NCBI GenBank assembly: GCA_015680685.1
Contig: MNCI01037652.1
Location: forward strand, 252,170 to 316,169
Reading direction: 5' to 3'
Length of the DNA: 64,000 nucleotides
From: Gnetum montanum
Lineage: Eukaryota; Streptophyta; Gnetopsida; Gnetales; Gnetaceae
Part shown: positions 13,434-26,067 of the stretch, one piece after another
Position numbering within the stretch: position 1 is the stretch's first letter
Layout of the letters: every line of letters starts with the position of its first letter
The notes under the pieces: generated by a model
Databases searched by the model: none
Told to the model about the DNA's origin: nothing
What the model saw: the letters and a program-made list of their open reading frames with translations, nothing else
Made by a program: the position numbers and the translations under genes

Positions 13434-13730
13434 AAAGATATAGTAGATAGAGGAGAACAAAAATTATAAATGATTTAAATATAAAATTATATTGCAATTT
13501 TATTAGTTCCATGCATAAAAAACCTAACTTGTTCACTAAATAATTATAGTTTGTGACCCTAATGAGCAACCCAAAAATACATAATAGCCAAAATATAATA
13601 ATAGTAAAATAAATATGATAAATATCCAAATTACATGAATGTAGTGGATCACTTCTTGGGATTTAGAGAATGATTTCCTTAAAGAAAATTTTTAAATTCT
13701 ATTAAAAATTTATGAAATTAATTAAAATTT
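13434..13730. other. Short AT-rich linker
   Basis: No gene seen between element D and the E3 LTR. The reverse strand can be read as a hydrophobic peptide, but the base composition alone explains that. Confidence 0.3.
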
Positions 13731-14644
13731 TGGTTATCACAAGTCATGGTCTTTGACAAGCATCATCTTAACAAGCTACATTGATGGGTATGCATTGATG
13801 CAGCCCTATCAATACATCCTCATCAACACATGGTGACATGCACCAACACAAATGCATCAATGCTGATGCATGTGAAGCCTATATAAATGTATGCACCAAC
13901 TACATTTATGACACATTAAGTCCATAGTGTAGTGAAGCTATTGCAATTTGTTTTTCCTAGAGTAAGAATGTTTTCCTCTAAGTTCCCGTAGTATGAATCA
14001 AAGAGATTATATGACTCTTTATTCAAGTGCCATGTACCTAGACACTTTGGCATGAATGGCAATAAAGAAGAGATTCCTAACATTTATTGCAACACTTGGA
14101 TAGCTTAATCTTTCTTGTTCACACTTAACTTTAAATGAATTTACATTCCACCTCCCAAGTAATCAATTCAATTAACCATAAATACATGAGTACAACCACT
14201 TCAAGCATAACATATAACACTTGGTAATCCCAATAGTGACCATTTGGTATGCCCAATAATCATCATGTGGTAATCTAGTAGCATTAACACTAGTTTGGGA
14301 TATAGATAGTAAGTGGGAATGACTACTTATGTTAGGATAGTTAGTCACTAGAATAGATGAGTAGTTAATTAGTCAATCATTAAAACTTCATTCATTTCAT
14401 CATGCACTTAGGATAAAAATACATAAAAATGTCCATAAAATAGATATCATAAGCCTTATCTTCTACTTAACCATACACATAGATAGCATGTGTGTGAGTT
14501 AGAAAGACAATAATCACATAACCCCTTGACTTACAGTTTATAACCATGGCAAATTTAGAAACTAAGTGGATAGAATTTGACCAGATCACTAGTGTACACT
14601 TGTGATTTGTATGGTTGGATGTAGGGTAAACTCGTTGCTTATCA
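13731..14644 (+). mobile_element. Type-A LTR, 5' LTR of E3
   Basis: About 914 bp, homologous to 1958-2889. Matching landmarks include 'ctaagttcccgtagtatga' (13980), 'accacttcaagcata' (14190), short cttggt...ccca repeats (14220-14290) and 'gaatttgaccagatca' (14570). The end is decayed (cttatcat for actcatca). A gypsy-type PBS and gag follow, so it is the 5' LTR of the element running to 24990. Confidence 0.8.
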
Positions 14645-14645
14645 T

Positions 14646-14663
14646 TAGTGCTATTATCAAGGA
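14646..14663 (+). other. Decayed tRNA-Asp-type primer-binding site of E3
   Basis: tagtgctattatcaagga directly after the LTR matches TGGCGCCGTTGCCGGGGA, complementary to the 3' end of plant tRNA-Asp, if G-to-A and C-to-T decay is allowed. It is a usual PBS for Athila-type Ty3/gypsy elements. Confidence 0.6.
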
Positions 14664-14817
14664 ATTAATTTAGCTAAGTGTGCTAAGTAGAAAAAGACTA
14701 TGAAGTTACATAAAGACATTGCAAAAATCACATAATGAACCACTATCATCCATAAAGGTAAAAATTAAGGAAATAATTAAAAACCAAAAAGCACACTATT
14801 CTTAATCTACAAATAAT

Positions 14818-16540
14818 ATGGCTTCTTCTCATAGGAAAGAATCTCCACCACATACCAACATATTCAATCAACTATGGGAAGCATCAAAGAAGTCCCAAAA
14901 ATTAATGGTTATTTATTCTTATCTAGATTCCTACAATCCAGGTTTCACTTTCATCATACATCAAGATGAAAAAATGTGCTAGAGGAACATGAAAGGAAAC
15001 ATTATGTTCCCTCCAAATGGATCTATTTTTTCCATTTTGATGCCCAACCTCATTAGGTTAGGCATTGTTACATTTAATTCAAAATATGAAGTCTAAGACT
15101 ATAGCTATTGAGACTATTGCCCACCAATGCCTAGTGGAAGAAAGATTGGCACATAAAAGCACAATATGAGTCTTTTACAAGAAAGAGTACTCCAATGTAA
15201 TTATTCTTGAAAAAAAAAGAGGGTAATGATTTTTTTCTCTAGCCATTCCCAATACACAAATTCTCCTTCTCTCTATGATTAGAAGACCCTTAACCAAAGG
15301 TTATAGTCAACTATGGAGAACTTTGATGATGAAAAAAATAGGTCTTATAACTAGGGAGTCTCAAAAGATAAGAATCCTAGCCAATCATCTAGGGGCAAGG
15401 GTAATGATCAAAAGAATAAAAAAGAAAAGCAAAAGGACTGGGGGAGGCACTAAAGGAGAAAAACTAATAGGCATCATTTCCTTGGCTCTCCTTCTTCATC
15501 CTCATCTTCCTCTTCATATTCATCCTCAAACTTTAATAGGTGAAATAGAAGGTAATACAAAAAGAGCATAGCCAAGACAAGGATGGGGATGAATAGTAGA
15601 ATAAAGATGAATGCAAGTCCCACCAAGATTATTAAGATCAAGGACAAGAACAACTAGAAAAGTGAGTGGAGCATCATAGAGGTTGAAGGCATAGCAAAAC
15701 TCATCATAGATATCATGATCATGAAAGGAATCACCATGATCATCATGACTATGATGAGCCTCTACTGGCTACTTGAAATATGCTCAACATTTCAAAGGTA
15801 GTTATAATTCCAACAAGGCATTTGAAAGATAGTAGAATCGACATGTTGGATATGAACAATATCTTCAAGCTTGAATGAAGATATAATTTAGATTCACAAA
15901 AGCATCTCCAAGCCTTCCATGATTCTTATGCATTGAAGAACATAGAGAAAAAATGGTAGAAGCTAAAATTATTTTCCAGGATACTCACTGAGAAAGCAAA
16001 AAGCTAGTATTAGTCCTTAGAACTAGAATGGACTTGCTGATGGAGTACTACATTCGATCTCTTCAATAACAAGTACCAAAGGTACTCCAAAGCATCTAAC
16101 CTTTGGAGATAAATCCAAGAATGAAAATAGGGAAAACATGAGTCCTTTCATGCAACCTTTGGTAGGTACTACTCTCTATTGCACCAATGCCTAGGCCATG
16201 GATACTCCCAAAGGGAATAACTTCATCATATCATAGATGGGCTTAGAAATCAAATAACGAAAACCCTTGGGGTCTGTGCCCAAGGAATACTTTCTAAGAT
16301 GTAGGCCCATCAAATTTAAAGATTGATAAATTAGGTGGATGAAGAGGAAGGAAAGCTAAAAAAATATAAAATTTTAAAAGAGTATAACAAGGACTCCTCC
16401 ATTCCTAAAAGAAAGGTACATTTTTGTGACTTAGACAGGGAAGTGCCTCTTGATGAAGTGGTGCAAAGGAAAACCTTACTTATATGGAAATTTATCATTG
16501 AAATATTGGCTAAAGTAGAATAAATGTGGGACTCCTTGGA
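14818..16540 (+). pseudogene. E3 gag relic (Athila-like)
   Basis: Begins ATG at 14818 ('MASSHRKESPPHTNIF') and runs through several stops and frameshifts. A basic Lys/Arg-rich segment lies at about 15275-15570 and a His/Asp-rich segment at about 15680-15760. From about 15780 the retrotransposon gag core appears: 'ESFHATFGRYYSLLHQCLGH' (16138-16200) followed by 'HHIIDGL', the conserved end of the gag (Retrotrans_gag) domain. A charged tail ends at 16522. Gag would form the virus-like particle. It sits between the PBS and the protease relic in the normal Ty3/gypsy order. Confidence 0.65.
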
Positions 16541-17409
16541 TGAGAAGTTCCCAATAGCTCTAGCAATCATAGAGGAATAAAAAGATCAAGGGAGTCGTGG
16601 TCAAGAAAGAATAATGAAAAAGAACATAAAGTAGGGTTACTATCAAAACAAGGGTAAGGTTGCAGAAGTTGAAGGCATTACAAGTTCTAAAATAGATGAT
16701 GATGGCTATGAGATTTTCAAATATGAACATCCTAAGGAATGTTTCCAAGTGCTATCACATCTACAAGAGTTTGGGGGTATATGCATTAAATTCCAAGTTT
16801 GTAAAAAGCTAAGCACCCAAGCAATTACCTTACCCACAAAACAACTATAAGCAACAATTTCACTATCCAAGTAGAGCACCTCCTCAACCTTAGGAGTAGT
16901 ATCAATAGTGATAACATTCATATTCATGGCGGATGCCACCACCATAGTAGTAGTATCCCCACTAATATCTAGACTCTTGTGGATATTACGTCCAATAGCT
17001 TGTGTCCCCTTGTGACTCCTCTAGCCATTCTTCCTTCCTTCACCATCACTACCCTCCTAAATACTAAAGAGGATCTTATCTAAGGGGGATTTTCCTTTTC
17101 CCTTCCATCCTCCATAATATCCATCAACTCCTACACCACAATGAACTACATCCTTGCCACTTGCTCCATCCATGTGGGGTGAAATTCTACCATATCCATA
17201 GTAAAGAAATGTCATGAGGGTAGTAAATCTACAACTAGATATCCATTCAAGTGATTCTAAACCAAAGCCTCATAAAAGGTCATTCTTTATAATCAACAAC
17301 CCAACAAAAGCCTCACAAGAAAGTGTGGCTATGATCCCTATTGTCTCTACCTTTGATAGTATCATTCAGATACCTTGAAACCAAAAGACCTCCATCATCC
17401 ATACCATTA
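16541..17409 (+). pseudogene. E3 gag-protease linker
   Basis: The polyprotein continues with Ser/Pro/Thr-rich low-complexity sequence and many stops. No zinc knuckle or enzymatic motif was recognised. It connects the gag relic with the protease relic on the same strand. Confidence 0.4.
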
Positions 17410-17439
17410 TGTTAACCCATATGGTTATAGATTTGATAA

Positions 17440-17805
17440 AGGTTGACCATCTTCTTAGGAAACAATCACATCCTAGGAGTCTTCTTATTTATTTATAAAA
17501 TCATAAAGAATGAACAATGTATAGCTCTTTTGAAATCAAGTCCTGAGGTAAACTTAATCTCCCAAGAAATATATAAGACTTGGAATCTACCTCCTATGAA
17601 GAAGAGTAATATCAAACTTGAGCTAGCATATCAGTCCATCACAATTCCTCTAGGGCTAGTGAAGGATTTTGTCACCACTATTTGTGTGTGGTCTTATCCT
17701 ATTGATTTCCTTATGATCCATGTGGAAAATTATAAAGAGAACTTCCCTATCATCATGGGAAGGACATGGCTTAGTACTATAGATGCCAAAATGGGGATTT
17801 GAGAA
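17440..17805 (+). pseudogene. E3 retropepsin-like protease relic
   Basis: About 119 codons remain open. Order of motifs: 'LLKSSPEVNLISQEIY' (expected L-D-S-G-A-x-V-N-L; the catalytic Asp and Gly are lost), a middle part 'LELAYQSITIPLGLVKD', and the C-terminal flap region 'FPIIMGRTWLSTIDAKMGI' (LGRPFL type). This is the aspartic protease of Athila/Tat-type gypsy polyproteins. The missing D-S/T-G shows it is inactive. Confidence 0.7.
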
Positions 17806-18339
17806 CTTTCCTTGGAAATCTTGAAGAAAAATAAGTTTGGAAAGATAGAGAAGAAAAGGAGTTTGTGCATCACATACAGTGACACAGGGTTCCATTACGT
17901 GTAGAATGTATGGACAGTAAAAGAGACATCAATCCAAGGATGCAATCAATGTGCTAAAGTAGTAGTTTTACAGAAGTGCTCATATGTAGTAGCCATAAAG
18001 CAAAAAGGTACCTAGTGGTTGATAAAAAATTACCAAGATGAGTCCACAATGTGCATGGAATCATCAATGAGCCTCACCAACACCTATATAGAGAACATAG
18101 ATGAAACAGAGCAACTCCATCACCAACTCTTCCATACACAAAGTGAATTAGATTAGAGGGAAATGAAGATTCCTAATCAATTTAAGCAAGAGCCCCTTGG
18201 ACTAAAGGCTTTACTAGAAACTATGGAATATGAGTTTCTCAATAATGATAAGCTAATAATCATTAATGTCAAACTTGCTCCATAGTAGAAATAGAAGCTA
18301 TTAAAGATGATGAATAAATTACCAACAGCCTTTTCTTGA

Positions 18340-19660
18340 TCATATCATAAACTTACAAGAATAGATTGCGAATATGCCAACATCACATCTATATAGACTT
18401 CTCCATCAAATCAAAAATAAAACTGCAAAGAAGATTGAATCCTAAACTAAAGCAAGTTATCAAGGAGGTATTTGAATAACTTCTCAAGATCAAGTTCATC
18501 TATCTAATTGTGGATAGTGAATGGGTTAGCTCACTTGTTATTGTACCTAAGAAAAGAGAAAAATGGAGAGTCTACATAGACTTTTGATTGTTAAATATGG
18601 CAACTTTCAAGGATCATTTTTTGTTTCCATTTGTTGATCAAGTATTAAATACCATAATATGGCATTGATATTATAGTTTCCTAGATGGTTATGGTGTATA
18701 TAACCAAATCCAAATTACAACAAAGGACTAGAGCAAAACCACATTTACAAGTCCTTGGGTAACTTTTGCATATAAAAAGATGCCCTTTGGCCTATGCAAT
18801 GCCCCTATTACTTTCGAATTCTTTGTTCTCAACATCTTCCAATAGTAAATTAATAGTAGGGTAGAGGTTTTTATGGATGAGTTTTCTACCTACAATACCA
18901 CTTTTGAGCAAGCATTGGACCCTTTAGAGCAAGTGCTTCAATTGGCATAAAATTTATCTAATGGTCTAGGAAGGCATTGTGTTGGGGCACAAAATTTTAA
19001 TCAAAGAAATTAAGATGGACCTAGAAAAAGTATGGATCATCCAAGAAATCATTAGAAAACCTAAAATGGTGAAAGATGTACAAGCATTCTTTGGCCATAC
19101 TAGTTATTATAGGTGATTCATTGAGAAATTCTTAAAAATTCCTAAGCCATTAATTGAGCTAACCAAAGAGGATGCATCTTTCATCTAGACCAAGGAATGC
19201 AAGAATTCATTCTAATAATCAAAGCAAAAGCTTGTAGAAACTCCAATTCTATAGGTTCTAGATTAGTCTAGGTCATTTCACATTATGACTAATGCATCCA
19301 ATTATCCTTTGTGGGTTATGCTTACATAATTAAAAAACTAGAAGCATCCCTACTACATCCATTATGTAAGCCAAAGCATTGCAAGAGTAGAATTAAACTA
19401 CACTATAATAGAAAAGGATCTCATAGCAATGGTGTATTCCTTAAAGAAATTAAGGCACTTTGTTCTTGGATATTAAATTTTTGTGTACATAGATCATAGT
19501 GCTATCTAGTTCCTCATGAACAAGCCAATGGTCAGTCCCTATGTCATATGGTGGCTACTAATTCTATAGGAGTTTGATCTCACCATGGTGGATAGAAAGG
19601 AAACTAAGAGTACGGTTGTTGATCACTTGTCTCAATTATGATGGGGATAGGAAAGAGGAT
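18340..19660 (+). pseudogene. E3 reverse transcriptase-RNase H relic
   Basis: RT blocks are readable across stops: 'SSLVIVPKKREKWRVYIDF' (about 18530-18590), 'YYSFLDGYGVYNQIQI', 'MPFGLCNAPITF' (about 18780-18815), then the active site 'VFMDEFSTY' (about 18868), the Athila-type VFMDDFSVY with the second Asp changed to Glu, and 'EGIVLGHKI' (18972). The connection/RNase H part follows: 'FGHTSYYR', 'PKPLIELTKEDASF' (19140-19190), 'VELNYTIIEKDLIAMVYSLKK' region (19390-19450). The FMD[D/E]F motif assigns E3 to the Athila side of Ty3/gypsy. It is dead because of stops and frameshifts. Confidence 0.8.
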
Positions 19661-19779
19661 GAGGGACCTTTATTTGACTAATTTCTAGATGAGCTTCTCT
19701 TTGCTAAAACTGTTAAAATACAAAGTTCCAAGTATAGTGAATGGTATAAGAGCTTCCTATCCTATCTACCCATGCAAGG

Positions 19780-20960
19780 GATGCCTAAAAAAGGAAATAA
19801 TAGGAAGAAACAACAATTTCTTTACCAAGCCAAATGTTATATGGAAATTCAAGGTAACCTTTATAAGGTATATGCTAATGGATTGATACAATGGTGTGTA
19901 CCTAATGCTAACAAGCTATAAGTACTCTAGGATACTCATGAAGGCCCTTGTGGGGTCCATTATGCAAGGAGGAGAATGGTGGTAAAAATCCTCATAGCAA
20001 GATATTACTAGCCAACAATCTTTAGGGACATCCATTAGTTCTTTCATTCATGTGAAAATTACCACCATGATGGAAGAATGATTGTGTAGATGGAAGGATC
20101 CCAATAGTGGATTCAATCACTAGAGCTTTTCAATCTTTGGGCCATTAATTTCATGGGACCCATCAAGACCATGTTCAACGAAAAGGCATACATCATTAGT
20201 GGTTTACTACTACAAAAAATGGGTTGAAGCTACTATTATCATTGACTATTCATCCTCTATGACAACACAATTTATACAACAATAGGTGGTAAATAGTTTT
20301 GGTGTGCCACAAGCACATATTCTTGACAATGGGACTCATTTCATAGGTGCTACTTTTTGGAAATTAATGCAATTCGTAGGGGTAGAACATAAATTAACAA
20401 CTTCATACCAACCCTAAGTTAATGGTTAAGGTAATTTCACCAATAGGAAAATAACCAAAATACTAACCCAAACAATTAGTAAATATACGAAAGACTGAAA
20501 CACAAAACTTAATGATTCTCTATGGACATATCAATTTACTTGAAAACTTCCTATTGGCTATTCCTCTTATGAGTTATTCTATGAAAAATTCCCAAATCTC
20601 CCAATTCAAACAGAGCTTTGTACACTTGCAATGGATTCTGAACATGATATTAACTTAAGCCTAGCACAAAAAGAACACTTAATCACATTGAATGTGCTAG
20701 ATGAAAACTGACAAATAGCCCTATTCATGAATGAAGTGCATAAGGAACACACCAAGCAACATCATGACTTGAGGATATGAAAAGTTAAATTTCAACCAAG
20801 AGATAACATCCTTTACTAGAATCTCATGCACATACCACAACACACACAATTTTAGATGTAATGACAAGGATCCTATATTATTCACGCAACTTTTCCTTTT
20901 TGGGGCCATGATGATTTACTACCTTTATAGCCTAACAAGAGGCTCGTAGTTAACATTTAG
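19780..20960 (+). pseudogene. E3 integrase relic
   Basis: Integrase remains: zinc-binding region near 20030-20065, core start 'FNLWAINFMGPIKT' (about 20128, W-A-I-D-F-M-G type with Asp changed to Asn), and second Asp region near 20330 ('DNGTHF'-like: gacaatgggactcattt). Towards the C terminus a 'KLNFNQ'-type segment (20780) and 'PFWGHDDLLP' (about 20895) can be read. It follows RNase H as in Ty3/gypsy pol. Several stops. Confidence 0.7.
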
Positions 20961-22996
20961 CAAGTAAAACCTTTCCTTGAACCAAGGGTAACTAATAAGA
21001 TGAATATCTTAAATGATGAACAAGAAAGTTCTATCTTTTGAATCTTCCCCTTTCAACTTATTGATGGGGGAGATGGCCACCCATGTTAATTTCTATGAAG
21101 GTTTTTCAATTTTTCAACTTTTTTTTTACATCATTCTTTATACATTTTTTAATTTTTTTGAATATTTTGCATCTTATTTTATATATTTTACCTTTTTTTT
21201 CTTCCCTTACATGTTTTTTACTTGTTTATTCATCATGAATCTTGCACTCTTGCCATAGTTGCTACTACCATTGAAAGTTCATTACTACCATATTTAATAT
21301 TTTAATTGATCATGGAATGACTAGATTTTTCCTTAGGATTATATCATTGAAGAATGAAGCATTAATTTTCTAATGGCATCAGGTAGTGAGTCCAAATCAT
21401 CCACTCATTTTACTCAATTCTATGGGGTTCTTCATCTTAGATGTATGAAGTTCTTTCATAAGTGTAACTTAAAAAGAATCAATGATCTTGGTATTTAACA
21501 AACTTGGAATAAACCAAGTGGAATGGACAAGGATGTGGCTTCAAGGGAATTTATCACCTTCTATACCTAACTTCCTTCTTAAGTTCTAAGGGCATTCTTA
21601 TTGGTCTGTCACCACTCCTATTCTCAACTATAATAGAAAACATGTCTTTGCATGGTGTGGTTCACATGAAGAAAAAAACAAAAACAAAACATGGAAATTT
21701 AAAGTACATCCTTTAGACATAATAATGGACTACAGGCACTAGTTATGGGGTTGCATGGACATGTTATCCATGTGTAAAGGCACCACTCTAACTAAAGTCC
21801 TTCCTCTCTTCTTGCTTCTCTTTTCTTCTCTACTTGGGGTGATGATTGTTCTTTGGGGCTGGTCATGAACTCTTGTTGCTTAAACAATCACAATATGGCA
21901 ATGTGAAGTCACTAAATATGGATGAACTTGATTCCAATTAAGGATGGGACAGTATCTGATCATCTTAATCACATGCTTAATAATGAATTGATGTGATTTG
22001 GATATGAGACTTCATTACCATTTTTCTCTCTCTCATTCCTTCACTCTTAACATGAACCACCTCACTATCTCCTATCGTGGTCAATTACTATGCTTATTAA
22101 TGTATGTCCTAGTCCTTTGATGATCTCTTATGTGGATTTGATTTTTAACTACCTATAGTCATTAATCATCCTAGATGCCTACGAACTCCTTGATATGAGG
22201 GCATGAAACAACATTCATGGCATTATCCTACCTTGAAGAGGACCCACTTGTCTACCCCTTGGTCTTGTTTTAGTTAAACTTTCTATCCCTTAGTCATATT
22301 TGCAATCGATCCTATCATTTTCCTTTTAAACATTTGATTTTACATCATTTCAACATTCACATTTTATCAAAATCCAATTTCTTTTCCTTTTCCAACAAAT
22401 TTAATACACTCTTCCACATTTTTCCATCCTTCTACTTTTTTCTAACTTCCTTTGGGCTCTTGTCTCATCTTCAAACTCTTTCAACAACCTTTATTTTTTA
22501 TTTGGAAAAAATCACTAAAACAATTGCATTGACACATCCTTGTCGATGCAACAAGAAATACATGACACTTAGCAATTTTTCCACCATTTTACTTCAAATG
22601 AGAAAGAAGTTTTTGCAATTTTCTATGTCCAAAGACCTTCCTAGAGCTCTAACTTCCAAACCACTCACTTGATTCATCTCATTCTTCAATCCCATAGCTA
22701 TTGGAGGTAAGCTTGATTTCATGGAAGCCAAAAATATTTGCTTTATGATAGAAATTTTTTTTTCTTTTTTGGAAATTTTCTAACTTCTCAAGGTTTACCC
22801 ATTAAAATAATATTAAGAGACTTATCCTAAACAAGGTTAAACCTCACAAAAAAACTCTGGTGGGTGATTAATAAAATAATAAACCTCCCATGATTACAAA
22901 CAAGCCTAAGTATAACCCAATCCAATGAGAAAGGTATCAAAAGAAGCTAAGAATTATAAACTAAAATGCTATGCATGGTTACATTTGTAATTGCAA
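20961..22996 (+). other. E3 post-integrase region with a possible extra ORF relic
   Basis: A very T-rich stretch (21090-21240) reads as a hydrophobic peptide, probably only composition. From ATG 21373 a credible coding relic is visible: 'MASGSESKSSTHFTQFYGVL' followed by 'KFFHKCNLKRINDLG' and 'PSGMDKDVASREFI' up to about 21560, with normal-looking codon use but no family I recognise. Beyond 21700 only scattered fragments and T-rich sequence. The region separates integrase from the accessory ORF, as in the long 3' parts of Athila elements. Confidence 0.4.
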
Positions 22997-24985
22997 ATGG
23001 CACCAACGAGGGAAGCACTAGTAGAAGGACCTTCCCAGCTAAAGGAAAAGCATCCAATAGGAAGAAGGGACCAACAACAACCACAATAATTGAAAGAATA
23101 AGAGGCCAAGAAAATGTATGCAATAGGATCTCTTCAAGAGGAGCCCAAAGTGGAATCTATCTAATAGATTTCCACTACAAAAATTGGCTAATCTAGGTAG
23201 GATGAAGCTCCTAGGCCAAGGCCTAATCTCAAAGTCATACTAATAGAGGATTTCTTGAAATGAATCAACTCCAAGGAGTTTCAAAGTTTTATTTTTCAAG
23301 AATTAAGCTTTGGACCTTTCTTTGAACTAGCACTAGAGAAAGTCCACACTCAACTACAAGGGTCTCTAATGTGGTTCATTTTCTCCTCTAGTAGAGAATG
23401 GTACATGGGGAAGACTTACCTATCCTAGAATAATTGTCAAGGAGTTTTGTCTATCAAAATAAAAAATATTATAGTCTCCTACTTGGTTGAGGCCCTTATG
23501 GAGGCCCTCAATTTTCCTGACACTAGGGTAACCTTGGCAAAGATCTTGAGCAAATCTAGAGGTTAAGAAAGAGTAGGTGTAGCACTGCTATGGGGTGAAA
23601 TATAAGGAGTATGGTGCACTATAAAAAGAAAAGTGTTTTCACTTCAAAATTTTGACCTATAACCTAAACCCTATGGTGATGCCATGCAAGGTCATAGTCT
23701 TCTCCACCTATGTGTGTGCTACTCTAAGTAATCAGTTCCCTATAAACCTTCCATAGCTCATCTATCTAAATATAGAAAAGTGTTTTAAGAAAAATTAAAA
23801 GGAAAGGAAGATACTCTCCTTTTCATGCCTCATCAAAAAAAATTCAAAAGGAAATTCATAGCATGCTATTCCAATGATATAGTTCATTAATCTCCTATGG
23901 AATCTTGGTAGCAGATGATAAAGAATAAGGTAGTAGTAAAGCTGCAGAAGGAGGAAAGGCCACCACCATCACCACTTATAGAAGATTCCATACTACAAGT
24001 GCTTGTAATAGTAGAAAGGCTTTAAAAACTATGTGATTAGTAGTTGTAGTAACAACAAGGTTCAATAAGTGATGGGGAACCTTTAGTATATCATCTAGCA
24101 CTTAGCCACCTAAAGAAATTTGCAAGGACTATCAGTTGGCTAGAGGAAAATACCTCACTATTTTCTCCATAAAGACAATAGGTGTCTAAAAGAACAAACC
24201 CTAGTGCTCAAGAAATTACAATTTCCATCCCTAGATAATATTTCCCTAAAATTCTTGGAAACCTCGCAACCTTCTCGTTGCACCTAGAGGAAGGTGAGGA
24301 GGCGACTATCCTAGTGATGCAGTATTGAGGATAGGAAACAATGGTGGAGGTGGTGGCCGATAGGGTAGCTAAAGTTCTAAATACTCTTGCAGCATCTTTC
24401 CTAGACATTAGCATAATTGCAAATAGTCAAATATCCATAGGATCAAGAAATGGTTGATTGAGCATAGCCCACCATGAGAAAGTGCTAGAACAACTAGTGG
24501 AATTTGGGCAACCGCTTCTAGAAATCTTTGATCTCTTGAATGAGATTATATGAGATTATTATAACCTAGTTAGAGCTACTAGATATGAAGGGAAAACTTA
24601 TCATTGCCAATGCCCACCTAAAGGTAGCCCCCAAGGAGAACCAATGGTTGGCTACTGAGGTTGCATAATTACGAGCCTATCTCTCTAAGCCTATCATTCT
24701 CAACCTAGAGCTCACAAGGGATGAAGCTTTACAATAGCTTTAGCACAAAATAAGGGAGGTTGAGAATGCAAAGGTGGTTATAGCCTTTGATGCATCCTTG
24801 TCAAAATCCATGAATTTCAACATCGACAAGGATTTATCATAGATTTGTAAGGAGAATTTAGTTCTCACCAAGGACATTCATCACCTATGACATGTTGAAC
24901 AATAGAAAGACCATGAAACACCACTAAGAAAATTTATGTTGAAAACTATAACCTTCACCATTAAACTTGAGGCTGGATTTTATTA
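22997..24985 (+). pseudogene. E3 accessory ORF relic (gag/transposon-protein-like with coiled coil)
   Basis: Start chosen at ATG 22997 ('MAPTREALVEGPSQ'), in the frame that continues into the recognisable domain. Then 'FGPFFELALEKVHTQLQGSL' (about 23315-23375), 'VSYLVEALMEALNFPDTRV' (about 23480-23530), a middle part ending in the block matching 'FPINLPQLIY' of the E0 copy (23730-23770), and a Glu/Lys-rich coiled-coil-like part (24480-24980). It is homologous to 2-1200 and ends abruptly where E1 begins; the rest is expected beyond E1, outside the window. The overall pattern resembles the plant transposon-protein domain family; that is inference. Numerous stops. Confidence 0.6.
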
Positions 24986-24990
24986 TAAAA

Positions 24991-26067
24991 TGTGAGGTTT
25001 TCAATTCACAGGCTACAATCTTGCATACTTTTAACTTTTTGAGGTTAAAAAATGCCTCATAGGTTGTTATAGCCTTACTTCGCAAGTGGAATAAGTTATT
25101 TCATGGGTATATTTGGGCTTGAGAATGTTGAAAATGCCTTGGAAATTTCCAAATTTTGATTTTTCATCAATTTTATGTTAGCCAAAGAAAAAAATACACT
25201 AGAACCACCTACATCCAACATACGAAGTGTTGGGTTTTCATTTTCACAACAAGGCCAATATAGTTTTCATGGAAGCCAATGTATCTTTCCAAGGCCAACA
25301 TAGTTTTGGTGAAGCTAGCATATTTTTCAAAGGCAACATACTTTATATAGTACCCAACATATTTTTGATGGCCTTTCTATATCAAACTTACCATAAATAG
25401 AAAAACACATTGGAATGGATGGCCTACTACACCTCCAAATTACATTAATTTGTTAGCAATCATGGTAGAAATTTATAGCTCCAAATAAGCAACCATATGG
25501 CCTATAAAAATAACATTTGAATACATTAAATAGACTTTTTTTTGGTAATTTGGCAATTAACTAAGCATGAGAAATTTCATAGCAACAAAAAAATCAAGCA
25601 ATTGTCCACCATTTGTTCAATCAATGTAATAGATCTAAACTTGAGAACCAATAAGGAGTTTTAGAAATTGAAGCTTGGAAGCACCTAGATCTTGCAATCA
25701 ACTACAGAACATAATTTTTCAATTTCACCATACTTCAAACATCATTCAGGCAACTCCTTGTGTACCTAGGCACATACTTGTACTCATTTAAACTTTGTTT
25801 TATCAACATTTTATTGTTTCAATAAAATCTATAGTTCATTTCTTTATGTAAATTTATTTTAAGTTAATTCTTATGCTTTTCTCTAATTTCAAATCTGCAA
25901 AGTTTTTAAATTTATTTACATTCATTTACACTTTTTAAGTCCCTGGGTGATTAACCAAACCATCCAAGGCCCCTTGGATCCTCTTTTTTGAAGGTCCTTG
26001 GGATCCAATGTTAAATTATTCACTAGGGACTTTTGGTTTTCCAACACTAAATTTTTTTAGTGCAATA
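24991..26067 (+). mobile_element. 5' LTR of E1 (type B, Tat/Ogre-like)
   Basis: About 1077 bp starting TGTGAGGT and ending GTGCAATA. It aligns with the reverse complement of 48693-50022, e.g. 'gttaaaaaatgcctcatagg' at 25045 and the block around the GGATCC near 25975-26012. It contains at least seven copies of a short motif like 'ccaacatattttt' between 25220 and 25380. It interrupts the E3 accessory ORF. Confidence 0.75.

Noticed and set aside
13390-13629. Hydrophobic 79-codon reverse-strand ORF
   Set aside because: Overlaps the end of the D LTR and an AT-rich linker; no family features.
21013-21258. Membrane protein ORF
   Set aside because: Phe/Leu/Tyr-rich translation of a T-rich tract, with no start context or conservation; composition explains it.
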